A DNA stretch of 64,000 nt from Opitutia bacterium (GTDB lineage Bacteria; Verrucomicrobiota; Verrucomicrobiia; Opitutales; Opitutaceae): positions 50,529-114,528 of the forward strand of contig CANJLB010000005.1 in assembly GCA_947475065.1 (NCBI GenBank). The letters run 5' to 3'. Under the pieces are notes generated by a model. That model worked only from the letters and a program-made list of their open reading frames with translations. It had not been told where the DNA came from and searched no databases. The position numbers were made by a program, and so were the translations under genes. This document shows, piece after piece, positions 1 through 10,255 of the stretch (position 1 is its first letter; each line of letters starts with the position of its first letter).

Positions 1-10
1 AGCCCCGCTC

Positions 11-2665
11 ATGGATTTCAACCTTGATGAACGCACCGTCGCGCTCGGCGTGGGCGAGCTGGCCGGCTTTGCCATTGGCCCGCGTGACGCCGGTGACGGC
101 CCGTCGGGCGTCTGGCGCGCGCAGCTCGGCACGCGCTGGCATCAGGAGCTGCGGGCCCAGACTGCGGCCACCACTGCGGCCGCCGAGTTCGAGGCCGCGA
201 TCGCGGGACAGATTTTCCATGGCGGCTGGACGCTTACGCTCACCGGTCGCATTGATCAGGTGCTGCCGGCGGAGGAAGCGGGCGGTCCCGAGCTGTTGCG
301 CGAGATCAAGACCGTCCTCCGCCCGCTGCCCGTGTCCGAGGAAGAGCTGCGGGCGGATTACCCCCACTATTTTGCGCAGCTCGCCGCCTACGTCGCGCTC
401 CGCCGTCTCGCGGCGCCGGAACAGCCTGTGCGGGCCGAGCTGCTCTTCGTCGAGGCCGGCAGCGGCCTCGGCCAGACGGTGGGGCTCACCCCGGCGGACG
501 ACGGCCTCTTTCGCGCGCGGCTGGCGGCGGTCACGGAATTTCTCACTTTGCGCCTGCGTGCGCGTGAGCGGCTGCGCGCCCTCCGCTTCCGCCCGGCCTT
601 CACCGCGCTCCGGGCCGGACAGGAAACCGCGTGCAGCGACCTCGCCTCCGCGCTCGCGTCCGCCCCGGGCGTGCTCTTCGAGGCACCGACCGGTTTCGGC
701 AAGACGGGTGTGCTCCTCGAATGCGCGCTCGCGCAGCTCCGCGCCGGCCGGTTCAGCCGCCTGCTCTATCTCACCAGCAAATCCACCGGCCAGCTCCATG
801 TCGTCCAGACGCTCGCCGCAATGACGGCCGTGCCCGACGGCGCGGCTGAAATTTCCGAGGTGGGTGGCGCGCTCGCCGCGCAACGTGGGCGCAGCAAGAC
901 TGCGCCCCTGCAGCCCAAACGTGGCGCGGCGAGCGCGCCACCTGCCGCCGCCTCCGAAAACCGTGAACTGAAAACCGTGAACGCAGCGGCGCAGGGGGTC
1001 GCGGCCTGGCATGTGCGGAACAAGCGCGAGCACTGCATCAACCCGGTCTTTCACTGCACGCGCGACGCCTGCGTCCATCTCGCGGACCTGGAGGCCCGCT
1101 GGCCGCGCAGCGGGCTGGCGCGCTTTTACCTCGTCGAAAATCAGCCGCGGGACCTGGAGACTCTGCGCGCCGCCGGACGCGAAGCGCGGCTCTGCCCCTA
1201 TGAGATTACGCGTGCCGCGCTCGCGTTTAACGATGTGTGGGTGGGCGATTACAACTACGTTTTCGCCCCTGGCAGCCGCGGTATTTTTTACGACCAGCCC
1301 GGCTTCGACCCCGCCGCCACCCTGCTCCTGATTGATGAGGCGCACAATCTGCCGGCACGTGTGGCCGATGCGCACTCGCATGCCGTGCTGGCGGACGACC
1401 TCCGTGCGCTTCTGGCCGAACTGGAGCACCAGTCCGCCTCCCGTCCGCTCCAGCGCGCGGTCGAAGCGCTGGCCCGGCTCACCGCCGCGCTCCGGCCGTG
1501 CGATGCGCTCGACCCGGCGCAGGAGGACGACCTGGCCGACGCGCTCGCCACGGTCGCGGCGCAGATCGCCGCGCTGCCTCCCGACCATGCCGCGCTCGGC
1601 CCGCATTTCGCCGAACTGCTCTGGCAGCTGCCCGCGCTCGACACCTGGCGGCGCGAGGGGGATTTTCCACGCCTGCTCTGGAGCCCGCGCTCCGGCGAGC
1701 TGCGCTTCACCTGCCTGGACGCCTCCGCCCTCATCGGCGAAGCGGTGCGGGCTTACGGCGGGGTCGTCTTCGCCACCGCCACGCCGGGGCCGCCGGAAAT
1801 TTTCGCCGCCGCCTGCGGGCTGACGGGATCAAATGTGGAACGCGACGTCCCGGCGCGCTTTGGGCCGACAAAGCGCGTCGGGGACGTCGCGCTCCACCCC
1901 CAAACTTCCGCACTCGGAATCGACAACGCATTTTCGCTCGCCTGCGTCACCGCGCGCACCCCGTGGCGCGACGGCGCCTATGACATCGCCTACGATGTCC
2001 GTGTGGACACCACCTTCCGCCAGCGTGTCCGCCACCATGCGACCACCGCCGCGACCATCGCCGCGCTGTGCGAAGCCGCCGCGCGCAAATCCGGCCTTCA
2101 GCTTTCAAGTTTCAGCTCCGTATCGAAGACAACGCCCTGCGTCGCGGTATTCTTTCCCAGCTACGCCTACGTGGAGGCCATCCAGCGTGAATTGGATAAA
2201 GCCCACCCCGCGCTGCGTGCCATCCGCCAGCCCAAGCTCGCCGACCTCGCGGCGCAGACCGCGTGGGTCGAGGAGTCGCTGGCGTTGGCCGATGCGCTGT
2301 TTCTGGTGCTGGGCAGCAGCTTTGCAGAGGGCATTGACCTGCTCGGCGGGCGCATCACGCATGCGATGGTCGTCGGTCCCGCGTTGCCAGAGGTCAATGC
2401 CGTGCAGACAGCCCGTCTGGCCACGCTGGAGCGGGCCGGGCTGACACGCGAAGCGGCGTTTGCGCGGACCTATCTGGTGCCGGGGATGCAGCGGGTGAAC
2501 CAGGCGCTGGGCCGACTCGTGCGCGCGCCCGGCCAGCGGGCGAAGGTGCTGCTGCACTGCCGCCGTTTCATCGAGCCGGCCTATGCGCGCGTGCTCGATC
2601 ACGACTATCAGTTCGGCGCGACAATGCACAATGTCGTTGAGCTTACCAGGTGGTTGGCAGGCTGA
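11..2665 (+). CDS. XPD/DinG-like Fe-S helicase with N-terminal PD-(D/E)XK-like domain
   Basis: Superfamily 2 DNA helicase of the Rad3/XPD/DinG type, 884 residues, expected to unwind DNA 5'-3' with ATP. Residues ~222-232 carry the Walker A motif APTGFGKT; DEAH follows at ~441-444. Four cysteines, C342, C349, C354 and C395, lie between them, the placement used for the 4Fe-4S cluster of XPD/DinG. The first ~200 residues look like a Cas4/RecB nuclease fold: D82 in GRIDQ, E98-x-K100 and a QxxxY box (Q123-Y127). The C-terminus has helicase motif VI-like RVNQALGRLVRAPGQR. The ATG at 11 is taken as start, but the frame is open to the window edge, so a longer N-terminus cannot be excluded. Family assignment is firm; nuclease activity is inferred. 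Confidence 0.9.
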   Translation: MDFNLDERTVALGVGELAGFAIGPRDAGDGPSGVWRAQLGTRWHQELRAQTAATTAAAEFEAAIAGQIFHGGWTLTLTGRIDQVLPAEEAGGPELLREIKTVLRPLPVSEEELRADYPHYFAQLAAYVALRRLAAPEQPVRAELLFVEAGSGLGQTVGLTPADDGLFRARLAAVTEFLTLRLRARERLRALRFRPAFTALRAGQETACSDLASALASAPGVLFEAPTGFGKTGVLLECALAQLRAGRFSRLLYLTSKSTGQLHVVQTLAAMTAVPDGAAEISEVGGALAAQRGRSKTAPLQPKRGAASAPPAAASENRELKTVNAAAQGVAAWHVRNKREHCINPVFHCTRDACVHLADLEARWPRSGLARFYLVENQPRDLETLRAAGREARLCPYEITRAALAFNDVWVGDYNYVFAPGSRGIFYDQPGFDPAATLLLIDEAHNLPARVADAHSHAVLADDLRALLAELEHQSASRPLQRAVEALARLTAALRPCDALDPAQEDDLADALATVAAQIAALPPDHAALGPHFAELLWQLPALDTWRREGDFPRLLWSPRSGELRFTCLDASALIGEAVRAYGGVVFATATPGPPEIFAAACGLTGSNVERDVPARFGPTKRVGDVALHPQTSALGIDNAFSLACVTARTPWRDGAYDIAYDVRVDTTFRQRVRHHATTAATIAALCEAAARKSGLQLSSFSSVSKTTPCVAVFFPSYAYVEAIQRELDKAHPALRAIRQPKLADLAAQTAWVEESLALADALFLVLGSSFAEGIDLLGGRITHAMVVGPALPEVNAVQTARLATLERAGLTREAAFARTYLVPGMQRVNQALGRLVRAPGQRAKVLLHCRRFIEPAYARVLDHDYQFGATMHNVVELTRWLAG

Positions 2666-2668
2666 CGC

Positions 2669-3121
2669 TCAAGTAACTTGTTTTGCTTTCCTCAATTTGA
2701 CCAGCTCGGCGATTATTTCGCCAAAAGTGATCTCGGAAAGTTTGGCCCAAAATTTTTCAGGAATTTTAACCGCAAAATGCTCCTCCACCGCGAGGATGAC
2801 TTCAACCCCTGCCAAATCTCCAGTCATGTCGAAAAACGGAATATCGCCGGGGTCTCCCGGCAAGAAAACCGCCGTCTTTGGCCAATTCAAATTTTCGATC
2901 AAAATTTTGGTAACGCTCGCAGCAGCGTCGCGTATTTCGACGCCAAGCTCATCCCATGCATGAAATTCTCGAGCAGGGCGTGCACGCAACTGACAAAGAA
3001 TGTCCGCAAAAATCCGCCTCTGAGGACCAATCAGAGGAAACCACATCATGAATTTGTCAGTGGGTTTGAGGTTGTTCCAGTCAACACTCCATTTAAGCGG
3101 AGATGCTCGGTGGTTGCTCAT
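2669..3121 (-). CDS. Hypothetical protein with acyl-carrier-like C-terminus
   Basis: 150-residue soluble protein, convergent with the helicase gene and ending 3 bases from it. I do not recognise the N-terminal half (Trp/Pro-rich, WFPLIGPQRR). The C-terminal ~50 residues, from PFFDMTGDLAGVEVILAVEEHF onward, resemble the helix II-III region of acyl carrier proteins and DUF1493 proteins (D-L-x-x-V-E-hydrophobic-AVEEHF-x-x-x-IP). There is no DSL serine for a phosphopantetheine arm; TGDLAG sits where DSL would be. Less GC-rich than its neighbours and with modest codon bias. The fold resemblance is inference and the function unknown. Confidence 0.65.
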   Translation of the reverse strand: MSNHRASPLKWSVDWNNLKPTDKFMMWFPLIGPQRRIFADILCQLRARPAREFHAWDELGVEIRDAAASVTKILIENLNWPKTAVFLPGDPGDIPFFDMTGDLAGVEVILAVEEHFAVKIPEKFWAKLSEITFGEIIAELVKLRKAKQVT

Positions 3122-3252
3122 GGGTGTAGCACAGGTTCAGCGCGCAGCAGCTTACCTTTCAAAGAATGCATAGCAAGAGGCCGGATTGATCGTGGGCAAG
3201 CGGAAACGTCCGCCCCATTTTCAGCTTTCACGCTCTGCCCGGCCGTCACGCC

Positions 3253-4548
3253 CTACCTTTTCCTGCGCTTGGAGCGGACGACAAAGGGCGCAAAGAGTGC
3301 GGCGCTCGCGGGGGGGACGCGGGCTTTCAGGCGGACGCCGGCGTCCTCATGCGTTTCCTCGTGGATATGGCCGCTGGCGTGGAGGCGGGCGATGAGGTCG
3401 TAGCGGGCGGGTGGGATGAGCAGCACCGTGAGGTTGTCCGTGTCGGCGATGAGCTCAAGGCAGCGCACCTCCAACCGGTCGAGGCCGGCCTTGGTGTGTG
3501 CGCTGAGGAAGAGCCCGTCAGGCACGAGCTGGCGGGCGCGGCGGAGCTGGGCGGCGTTGGCGGCGTCGGTCTTGTTGAAAACAGTGACGATGGTCTTGCC
3601 GGCCGCGCCGAGCTCGCCGAGGACGCCGAGTGTGGTGGCGTGGTGCTGCTCGACGTTGGGGCTGGTCACGTCGAGGACGTGGATGAGAAAACCGGCAACG
3701 ACGACCTCCTCCAGTGTGGCCTTGAACGCTTCAACGAGTCCATGCGGCAGGCGGCGGATGAACCCGACGGTGTCGGTAATGAGGAGCTTGTGGTTGCCGG
3801 GGAGCGCGAGCTGGCGCGTGGTGGGGTCGAGCGTGGCGAAGAGCTTGTCCTCGGCGAGGACGGTTGAGCCGGTCAGGGCGTTGAGAAGGGTGGATTTGCC
3901 GGCATTGGTGTAGCCGACGATGGCGCAGGTGGGGATGGGGACGCGCTGGCGTCGCGTGCGCTGCACGCCGCGCTGGGAGACGACTTTGGCCAGCTCTTCC
4001 TTGAGGCGCGTGATGCGGTCGCGCACGGCGCGGCGGTCGTTCTCCAGCTGCGTCTCGCCTTCGCCGCCCATCGCACCCTTGCCGCGCTGGCGCGAGAGGT
4101 GCGTCCACGCCCGGGTGAGGCGGGGCAGTGAATACTCCATGCGCGCCAGCGCGACCTGAAGGATGGCTTCGCGGGTATGGGCACGGTCGGCAAAAATTTC
4201 CAGGATGACCTCCTGCCGGTCAATGACGGCGCCGCCGAACAGCTCCTCCCAGTTGCGTTGTTGCGCGGGTGAGAGCGCCTCGTCCACCACAATCACGTCG
4301 GCACCCTCGGTCTTGGCCTGCTCGCAAAGCTCCTTGGCCTTGCCGCTGCCGAGGAGATACGCAGGCGTGGGCGCGCGGAGCTGGACGAGCACGCGGGCGG
4401 TGATGGCGAGACGGAGATTTTCGACCAGCTCCGTCAGCTCGTTGAGCAGCTCGGCCCCCTCACCGTCGGCCATCTGGGCGGTCTGGACGCCGACAAGAAA
4501 TGCGCGCTCAAGCTTGGCGGGGCGGGTGGAGTCGAGGAAGTCGGCCAT
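3253..4548 (-). CDS. hflX: GTPase HflX
   Basis: Ribosome-associated GTPase that splits stalled or stressed 70S ribosomes. 431 residues from the ATG at 4548 (MADFLDS). The N-terminal HflX domain includes GSGKAKELCEQAK and DEALSPAQQRNWEE, followed by the coiled linker with GEGETQLENDRR, which is diagnostic for HflX. The G domain has G1 GYTNAGKST (~residue 210), G3 DTVGFI, G4 NKTD and G5 SAH. The reading frame is open further upstream to 4932, but that part is antisense to the carbonic anhydrase gene and has no family similarity, so the shorter start is preferred. The C-terminus ends in a basic KRRKR tail. Confidence 0.96.
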   Translation of the reverse strand: MADFLDSTRPAKLERAFLVGVQTAQMADGEGAELLNELTELVENLRLAITARVLVQLRAPTPAYLLGSGKAKELCEQAKTEGADVIVVDEALSPAQQRNWEELFGGAVIDRQEVILEIFADRAHTREAILQVALARMEYSLPRLTRAWTHLSRQRGKGAMGGEGETQLENDRRAVRDRITRLKEELAKVVSQRGVQRTRRQRVPIPTCAIVGYTNAGKSTLLNALTGSTVLAEDKLFATLDPTTRQLALPGNHKLLITDTVGFIRRLPHGLVEAFKATLEEVVVAGFLIHVLDVTSPNVEQHHATTLGVLGELGAAGKTIVTVFNKTDAANAAQLRRARQLVPDGLFLSAHTKAGLDRLEVRCLELIADTDNLTVLLIPPARYDLIARLHASGHIHEETHEDAGVRLKARVPPASAALFAPFVVRSKRRKR

Positions 4549-4610
4549 GCGATACGGCGACACAACGCCCGGCGCGGGCAAAGTCAACCGACGCGCCGGG
4601 ACGGAAGGCT

Positions 4611-5258
4611 TCAGGTGTTCAGGGCGGCCACGGCTGCGCGGTGGCTGGCGGCGGCCTCCTCGGGACTGCCCGCTGCGCAACGCAGGTCGCGCAGCACACC
4701 GTCGGTCAGCCCATAAATCAGGCCATGCACGCTGACCGGTTGGGCGCGTTTCCACGCATCGAGCACGGGCGAGGTCTGGCAGACGTGACGGACCTGCTCG
4801 ATGACGTTGAGCTCGCACAGCCGCGCGCTTTGCGCCGCCTCGTCGGGGAGGCGGCAGAGGCAGGCCTCGTGCTGTTCGCGCACGTCCTGCACGTGACGCA
4901 GCCAGTTGTCGGCGAGGCCGACCCGCTCGCACCGCAGCGCGGCGCGTACGCCCGAGCAGCCGTAGTGGCCGACGACCATGATGTGCCGCACGCGCAGCAC
5001 CTCGACGGCAAACTGGATCACGCTCAGGCAGTTCAGGTCGGTGTGGACGACGACGTTGGCGATGTTACGGTGGACGAACAGCTCGCCAGGCAGCAGGCCG
5101 ACGATTTCGTTGGCCGGCACGCGGCTGTCGGAGCAGCCGATCCACAGGTAGCTGGGGTTTTGCTGGCGCGAGAGCTTGGCAAAAAACTCCGGGTCGCGTC
5201 GCTTGATGGCGTCGGCCCAGGCGCGGTTTTGGGCAAAGAGGTGGTCGAGGTGGTCCAT
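4611..5258 (-). CDS. can: Beta-class carbonic anhydrase
   Basis: Zinc enzyme interconverting CO2 and bicarbonate in the cytoplasm. From the ATG at 5258 (MDHLDHLF) the protein is 215 residues and the zinc ligands fall at C42, D44 (CSDSR), H98 and C101 (HYGC), exactly the numbering of the E. coli Can enzyme. This decides the start over the in-frame ATG at 5297, which would add 13 residues. NWLRHVQDVR and CELNVIEQV are further family blocks. It lies 62 bases upstream of hflX on the same strand. No clear Shine-Dalgarno is seen at either candidate start. Confidence 0.96.
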   Translation of the reverse strand: MDHLDHLFAQNRAWADAIKRRDPEFFAKLSRQQNPSYLWIGCSDSRVPANEIVGLLPGELFVHRNIANVVVHTDLNCLSVIQFAVEVLRVRHIMVVGHYGCSGVRAALRCERVGLADNWLRHVQDVREQHEACLCRLPDEAAQSARLCELNVIEQVRHVCQTSPVLDAWKRAQPVSVHGLIYGLTDGVLRDLRCAAGSPEEAAASHRAAVAALNT

Positions 5259-5374
5259 GCTTGGCCGCAGGATTGCGCGAAGCCGGGCCGTGTCCATCCC
5301 GAAGGCACGGTCTTTTCCGGTGCGCGTGAAACAGCGTTGCCCTGCAACTGTTTCCCTGCTCCGTTCTCCGCCCG

Positions 5375-5665
5375 ATGTCCGCTCCCGCCGATCTCAACAT
5401 TGACCATGTCGCCCGCCTCGCGCGGATCGCGCTCACGCCCGGTGAGCGCGAGCAGTTCGCTCGGCAGCTCGGCGACGTGCTCGCGTCCATCGAGCAGCTC
5501 AAAAAGGTGGATGTTTCCAGCGTTGAGCCGACGGCGCATGCGTTTCCCGTGGCCAATGTCTGGGCCGAGGATGTGGCGCAGCCCGGCCTGACCGTCGAGG
5601 CCGCACTGCGGAACGCACCCGCGCAGCGCGACCACATGATCGTCGTCCCCAAGGTGGTGGAGTAA
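5375..5665 (+). CDS. gatC: Asp/Glu-tRNA amidotransferase subunit C
   Basis: Small subunit of the GatCAB complex that amidates mischarged Glu-tRNA(Gln) and/or Asp-tRNA(Asn). 96 residues, typical size. It opens with the family signature of IDHVARLARIALTPGE and has the Pro-rich belt (VEPTAHAFPVANVWAEDV) that wraps GatA. First gene of the gatC-gatA-gatB group and divergent from the carbonic anhydrase gene. Confidence 0.97.
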   Translation: MSAPADLNIDHVARLARIALTPGEREQFARQLGDVLASIEQLKKVDVSSVEPTAHAFPVANVWAEDVAQPGLTVEAALRNAPAQRDHMIVVPKVVE

Positions 5666-5667
5666 AA

Positions 5668-5693
5668 CCGGCTCCCCCTCAGCCTGGGGCCGG
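5668..5693 (+). promoter_or_regulatory. Inverted repeat between gatC and gatA
   Basis: CCGG-(C/T)-CCCC arm, 8-base loop, then GGGG-CCGG, starting 3 bases after the gatC stop. There is no following T-run, so it is more likely an mRNA processing or attenuating stem than a full intrinsic terminator. Only the sequence symmetry is observed. Confidence 0.35.
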
Positions 5694-5743
5694 CCTCCAT
5701 CCCAGGCCGTTTCGTTTCCTGTTGTTCAAAACTGATTTTCCGA

Positions 5744-7207
5744 ATGTCCGCCGAGCTACATTACAAACCTATCGCCGAACTCGCCGCCCTGCTCGACGCG
5801 AAGAAGATTTCTTCCGTTGAGCTGACGCAGGCCGTCGTCGCCCGCACGAAAGCCCTGGATGGGCGCGTGAAGGCGTTCAACTCCTACGACGAGGCCGACG
5901 CTCTGGCGCAGGCCGCGGCGTCCGATGCCCGCCGCGCGTCCGGCCAGGCCAGGGGAGCGCTGGAAGGCATCCCGGTCGGTTTCAAGGACGTGATCGCTGT
6001 CACCGGCCAGCCGCTCACCGCATCGAGCAGGATGCTGGCGAATTTTGTCTCACCCTACGATGCCACCGTCACCACTCGGCTGAAAAACGCCGGGGCGGTC
6101 TGCTGGGGCCGGCTCAACCTGGACGAGTTTGCCATGGGCTCCTCGACGGAGAACTCCGCCTTTCACACCACCCGCAATCCGTGGGATCTCACATGCGTGC
6201 CCGGCGGCTCGTCTGGCGGCAGCGCGGCGGCGCTGGCGGCAGGCGAGGCCATCGCCACGCTCGGTTCCGATACGGGCGGCTCGATCCGCCAGCCTGCGGC
6301 CCTCTGCGGCGTGGTCGGCCTCAAGCCGACTTACGGCCTCGTCTCACGCTATGGCCTCATTGCGTTTGCCTCGTCGCTCGACCAGATCGGTCCGTTCACC
6401 CGCACCATCGAGGACGCCGCGATCATGCTTGGGGCCATCGCGGGTCATGACGGGCGCGACTCGACCTCCTTCAGGGCGGACATCCCCGACTACCGCACCG
6501 AGCTGACGAAACGCAAAGGCCCGTGGCGGCTGGGCATCCCGAAGGAGTATTTCGGCGCGGGCCTCGACCCGGAGGTGGCGGCGGCGGTGGAACAGGCGAT
6601 TGCGTTTTACCGGGCGCAAGGCTGCGAAATCAAAGAAGTCTCGCTGCCGCAAACGGAGCATGGGGTGGGGGTCTATTACATCATTGCCACGGCCGAGTGC
6701 TCCTCGAATCTCTCGCGCTACGACGGCATCCGCTACGGCCACCGCGCGAAGGAAGCCAAAGACCTGCTTGACCTCTATTTCCAGTCGCGCGCGGAGGGTT
6801 TTGGCGCGGAGGTGAAGCGTCGCATCATCCTCGGCACCTACGTCCTCAGCAGCGGATACTACGACGCCTATTATCTGCGTGCGCAGAAAGTCCGCACGCT
6901 CATCCGGCAGGATTTTCTCAACGCCTACCGTGAGGTGGACGCGCTCCTGACCCCCACCGCGCCCACGCCCGCGTTCAAGATCGGCGCGAAAGCCGACCCG
7001 CTGGCGATGTATCTTTGTGACATTTATACCATCGGGGTGAACCTTGCGGGCCTGCCCGGCCTCAGCCTGCCGTGCGGGTTTTCGCGCAGCGGACTGCCCA
7101 TCGGCCTACAAATCATCGGCCAGCCCTTCAAGGAGGCCGAGCTGCTCGCCATCGCGCGCACCTACGAACAGGCGCACGACTGGAAAAACCGGCACCCCAG
7201 CCTTTGA
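5744..7207 (+). CDS. gatA: Asp/Glu-tRNA amidotransferase subunit A
   Basis: Glutaminase/amidase subunit of GatCAB; releases ammonia from Gln for transfer to the aminoacyl-tRNA on GatB. 487 residues. The amidase signature triad is visible: K81 (GFKDVI), cis-Ser S156 ([10 protein letters not shown]) and nucleophile S180 ([13 protein letters not shown]), matching characterised GatA spacing. The C-terminus contains [20 protein letters not shown], another family block. It sits 78 bases after gatC; 464 bases separate it from gatB because a GxxExxY gene occupies the gap. Confidence 0.98.
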   Translation: MSAELHYKPIAELAALLDAKKISSVELTQAVVARTKALDGRVKAFNSYDEADALAQAAASDARRASGQARGALEGIPVGFKDVIAVTGQPLTASSRMLANFVSPYDATVTTRLKNAGAVCWGRLNLDEFAMGSSTENSAFHTTRNPWDLTCVPGGSSGGSAAALAAGEAIATLGSDTGGSIRQPAALCGVVGLKPTYGLVSRYGLIAFASSLDQIGPFTRTIEDAAIMLGAIAGHDGRDSTSFRADIPDYRTELTKRKGPWRLGIPKEYFGAGLDPEVAAAVEQAIAFYRAQGCEIKEVSLPQTEHGVGVYYIIATAECSSNLSRYDGIRYGHRAKEAKDLLDLYFQSRAEGFGAEVKRRIILGTYVLSSGYYDAYYLRAQKVRTLIRQDFLNAYREVDALLTPTAPTPAFKIGAKADPLAMYLCDIYTIGVNLAGLPGLSLPCGFSRSGLPIGLQIIGQPFKEAELLAIARTYEQAHDWKNRHPSL

Positions 7208-7245
7208 GACACAGAGAGCACAGAGCGCAAACCGAGATCACAGAG

Positions 7246-7623
7246 ATGAATCCTGAAATCAACCAACTGACGGAACAGGTGATCGGTGCGGCCATGGAGG
7301 TTCACCGCGAGCTTGGGCCGGGGCTGTTGGAGTCAGCCTACCAACGTGCGCTGGCCCATGAGCTGAAGCTGCGTGGCATGGCTTTCGAAGAGCAGAAACT
7401 TTGTCCCGTGAAATACAAAGACCTTCTGGTCGAGGATGCCTATCGTCTCGATTTCCTTGTCGGCGGGCTGGTTGTGGTGGAGTTAAAGACAGTTGATGCG
7501 TTGCTCGACGTTCACGAGGTGCAAGTCCTGACCTACCTCAAATTCACCGGCTGCCACATCGGTTTGTTGTTCAACTTCCGCTCCCCTGTCCTCACCCGGG
7601 GCTTGCGCCGTCTGGCTCTGTGA
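7246..7623 (+). CDS. GxxExxY protein
   Basis: 125 residues of the GxxExxY family (PF13366-like). Motif G-L-L-E-S-A-Y is at ~residues 22-28, and RLDFLVGGLVVVELKT gives a D...E-x-K arrangement like PD-(D/E)XK nucleases. No confirmed function is known to me. The start is the ATG at 7246, just after a CACAGAG-rich leader; an in-frame extension to 7072 lies over the gatA 3' end and is rejected. The gene separates gatA from gatB and is bracketed by CACAGAG upstream and CTCTGTG downstream (near 7645), suggesting a small mobile or repeat-associated cassette. Confidence 0.9.
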   Translation: MNPEINQLTEQVIGAAMEVHRELGPGLLESAYQRALAHELKLRGMAFEEQKLCPVKYKDLLVEDAYRLDFLVGGLVVVELKTVDALLDVHEVQVLTYLKFTGCHIGLLFNFRSPVLTRGLRRLAL

Positions 7624-7671
7624 ACTCCTCTTCCCCTCCGTGTCCTCTGTGACCCATTCCTGATCTCTCCC

Positions 7672-9129
<1,458 letters not shown>

Positions 9130-9208
9130 GCCTTTCGGCCGAATGCCGGGCGTTCGATCCTGGAGGTCGGACATTGCCTCGCCGCCCACGACGCGGTGAG
9201 ATGCGGGC

Positions 9209-10036
9209 ATGGATCATCTTGCTGCCGGGAAATTCTGGGATGCCAACGCCGAGGCGTGGACGAAGCTCGCGCGCGCCGGCCACGACGTGTACCGTGACCA
9301 CCTCAACACGCCCGCTTTTTTTGCACTGCTGCCGCCGGTGACCGGGCTGTCCGGCCTCGACCTTGGCTGCGGTGAGGGGCACAACACCCGGCTGCTCGCC
9401 AGACGCGGCGCGGCCATGAGCGCGATCGACATCGCGCCGACGTTCATCCGTCATGCGCAGGCCGAGGAGACGCGGGCACCGCTCGGAATCACCTATCGCG
9501 AGGCCAGCGCGGTCGCGCTGCCGTTTGCCGACGGCACTTTTGACTTCGCGACCGCCCTCATGAGCCTCATGGACATCCCGGAGACGGAGCGCGTGCTGGC
9601 CGAGGCCTGGCGCGTGCTGCGGCCGGGTGGCTTTTTTCAGTTTTCGATTTTGCATCCCTGCTTCCATCCGCCGCACCGGCGCAAATGCCGGGACGAAGAC
9701 AATGTCATCCACGCCATCGAGGTTGGGGACTACTTTGTGGATCCGGCAGGCCGGGTGGACGAATGGATTTTCGGCACCGCGCCCGAATCGCTGCGGCGCG
9801 GCATGCCGATGTTCAAGGCGCCGCGTTTTCACCATCCCATCAGCGAATGGCTCAACCTCCTCCTCGACACCGGGTTCACCCTGGAGCGCTTCGCCGAGCC
9901 CTGCCCATCGGCTGAAACCGTGGCCGCACATCCCTCGCTGCAAGACGCACAGGTGACCGCCTTTTTCCTGCATATCCGTGTACGAAAAACTAAATCGGGA
10001 AACTGCGTTAATCCTAAATTCCGCAGTTCAATTTGA
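9209..10036 (+). CDS. Class I SAM-dependent methyltransferase
   Basis: 275-residue Rossmann-type methyltransferase. Motif I is DLGCGEGHNT (~residues 51-60); the acidic post-II loop SAIDIAP and motif IV region LPFADGTFDF/VLRPGGFFQFS are present, typical of Methyltransf_11/25 proteins. The substrate cannot be inferred. The last nine or so codons and the stop lie inside the intergenic repeat that begins near 10011, so the C-terminal tail (about NPKFRSSI) comes from repeat sequence. The start ATG at 9209 fits the family. Confidence 0.88.
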   Translation: MDHLAAGKFWDANAEAWTKLARAGHDVYRDHLNTPAFFALLPPVTGLSGLDLGCGEGHNTRLLARRGAAMSAIDIAPTFIRHAQAEETRAPLGITYREASAVALPFADGTFDFATALMSLMDIPETERVLAEAWRVLRPGGFFQFSILHPCFHPPHRRKCRDEDNVIHAIEVGDYFVDPAGRVDEWIFGTAPESLRRGMPMFKAPRFHHPISEWLNLLLDTGFTLERFAEPCPSAETVAAHPSLQDAQVTAFFLHIRVRKTKSGNCVNPKFRSSI

Positions 10037-10192
10037 CCACGGATTACACAAATAACACGGATACAAAAACATCATGGAAATATATCACACCAAATTTCTT
10101 CACCTGCCGGGTGAAAGCTCGAAATTGCATTTCTGATTGAGAATCTCTGCACATCCGTGTTCCGAGCGAAGCGACAGTCTGACAATCCGTGG
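10011..10192 (+). repeat. ~180-bp intergenic repeat, copy 1
   Basis: A block from ATCCTAAATTCCGCAGTTCA to GACAATCCGTGG that matches the reverse complement of 38179-38358 with scattered differences. It holds shared inner blocks such as CTGCCGGGTGAAAGCT, GAAATTGCATTTCTGATTGA and GTTCCGAGCGAAGCGACAGT. The ends are rich in CACGGAT/ATCCGTG half-palindromes. No ORF of its own. Copy 1 begins inside the methyltransferase coding sequence and ends 63 bases before the convergent aminotransferase stop. Confidence 0.85.
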
Positions 10193-10255
10193 TTTCAACT
10201 CCATTTTTTAGGTTAATTCAACTCGCGCTCATCGGATTTTGCCGGTAATATAGAT

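Noticed and set aside
4549..4932. 128-codon N-terminal extension of hflX
   Set aside because: Antisense to the carbonic anhydrase gene and unlike HflX; the ATG at 4548 gives a normal protein.
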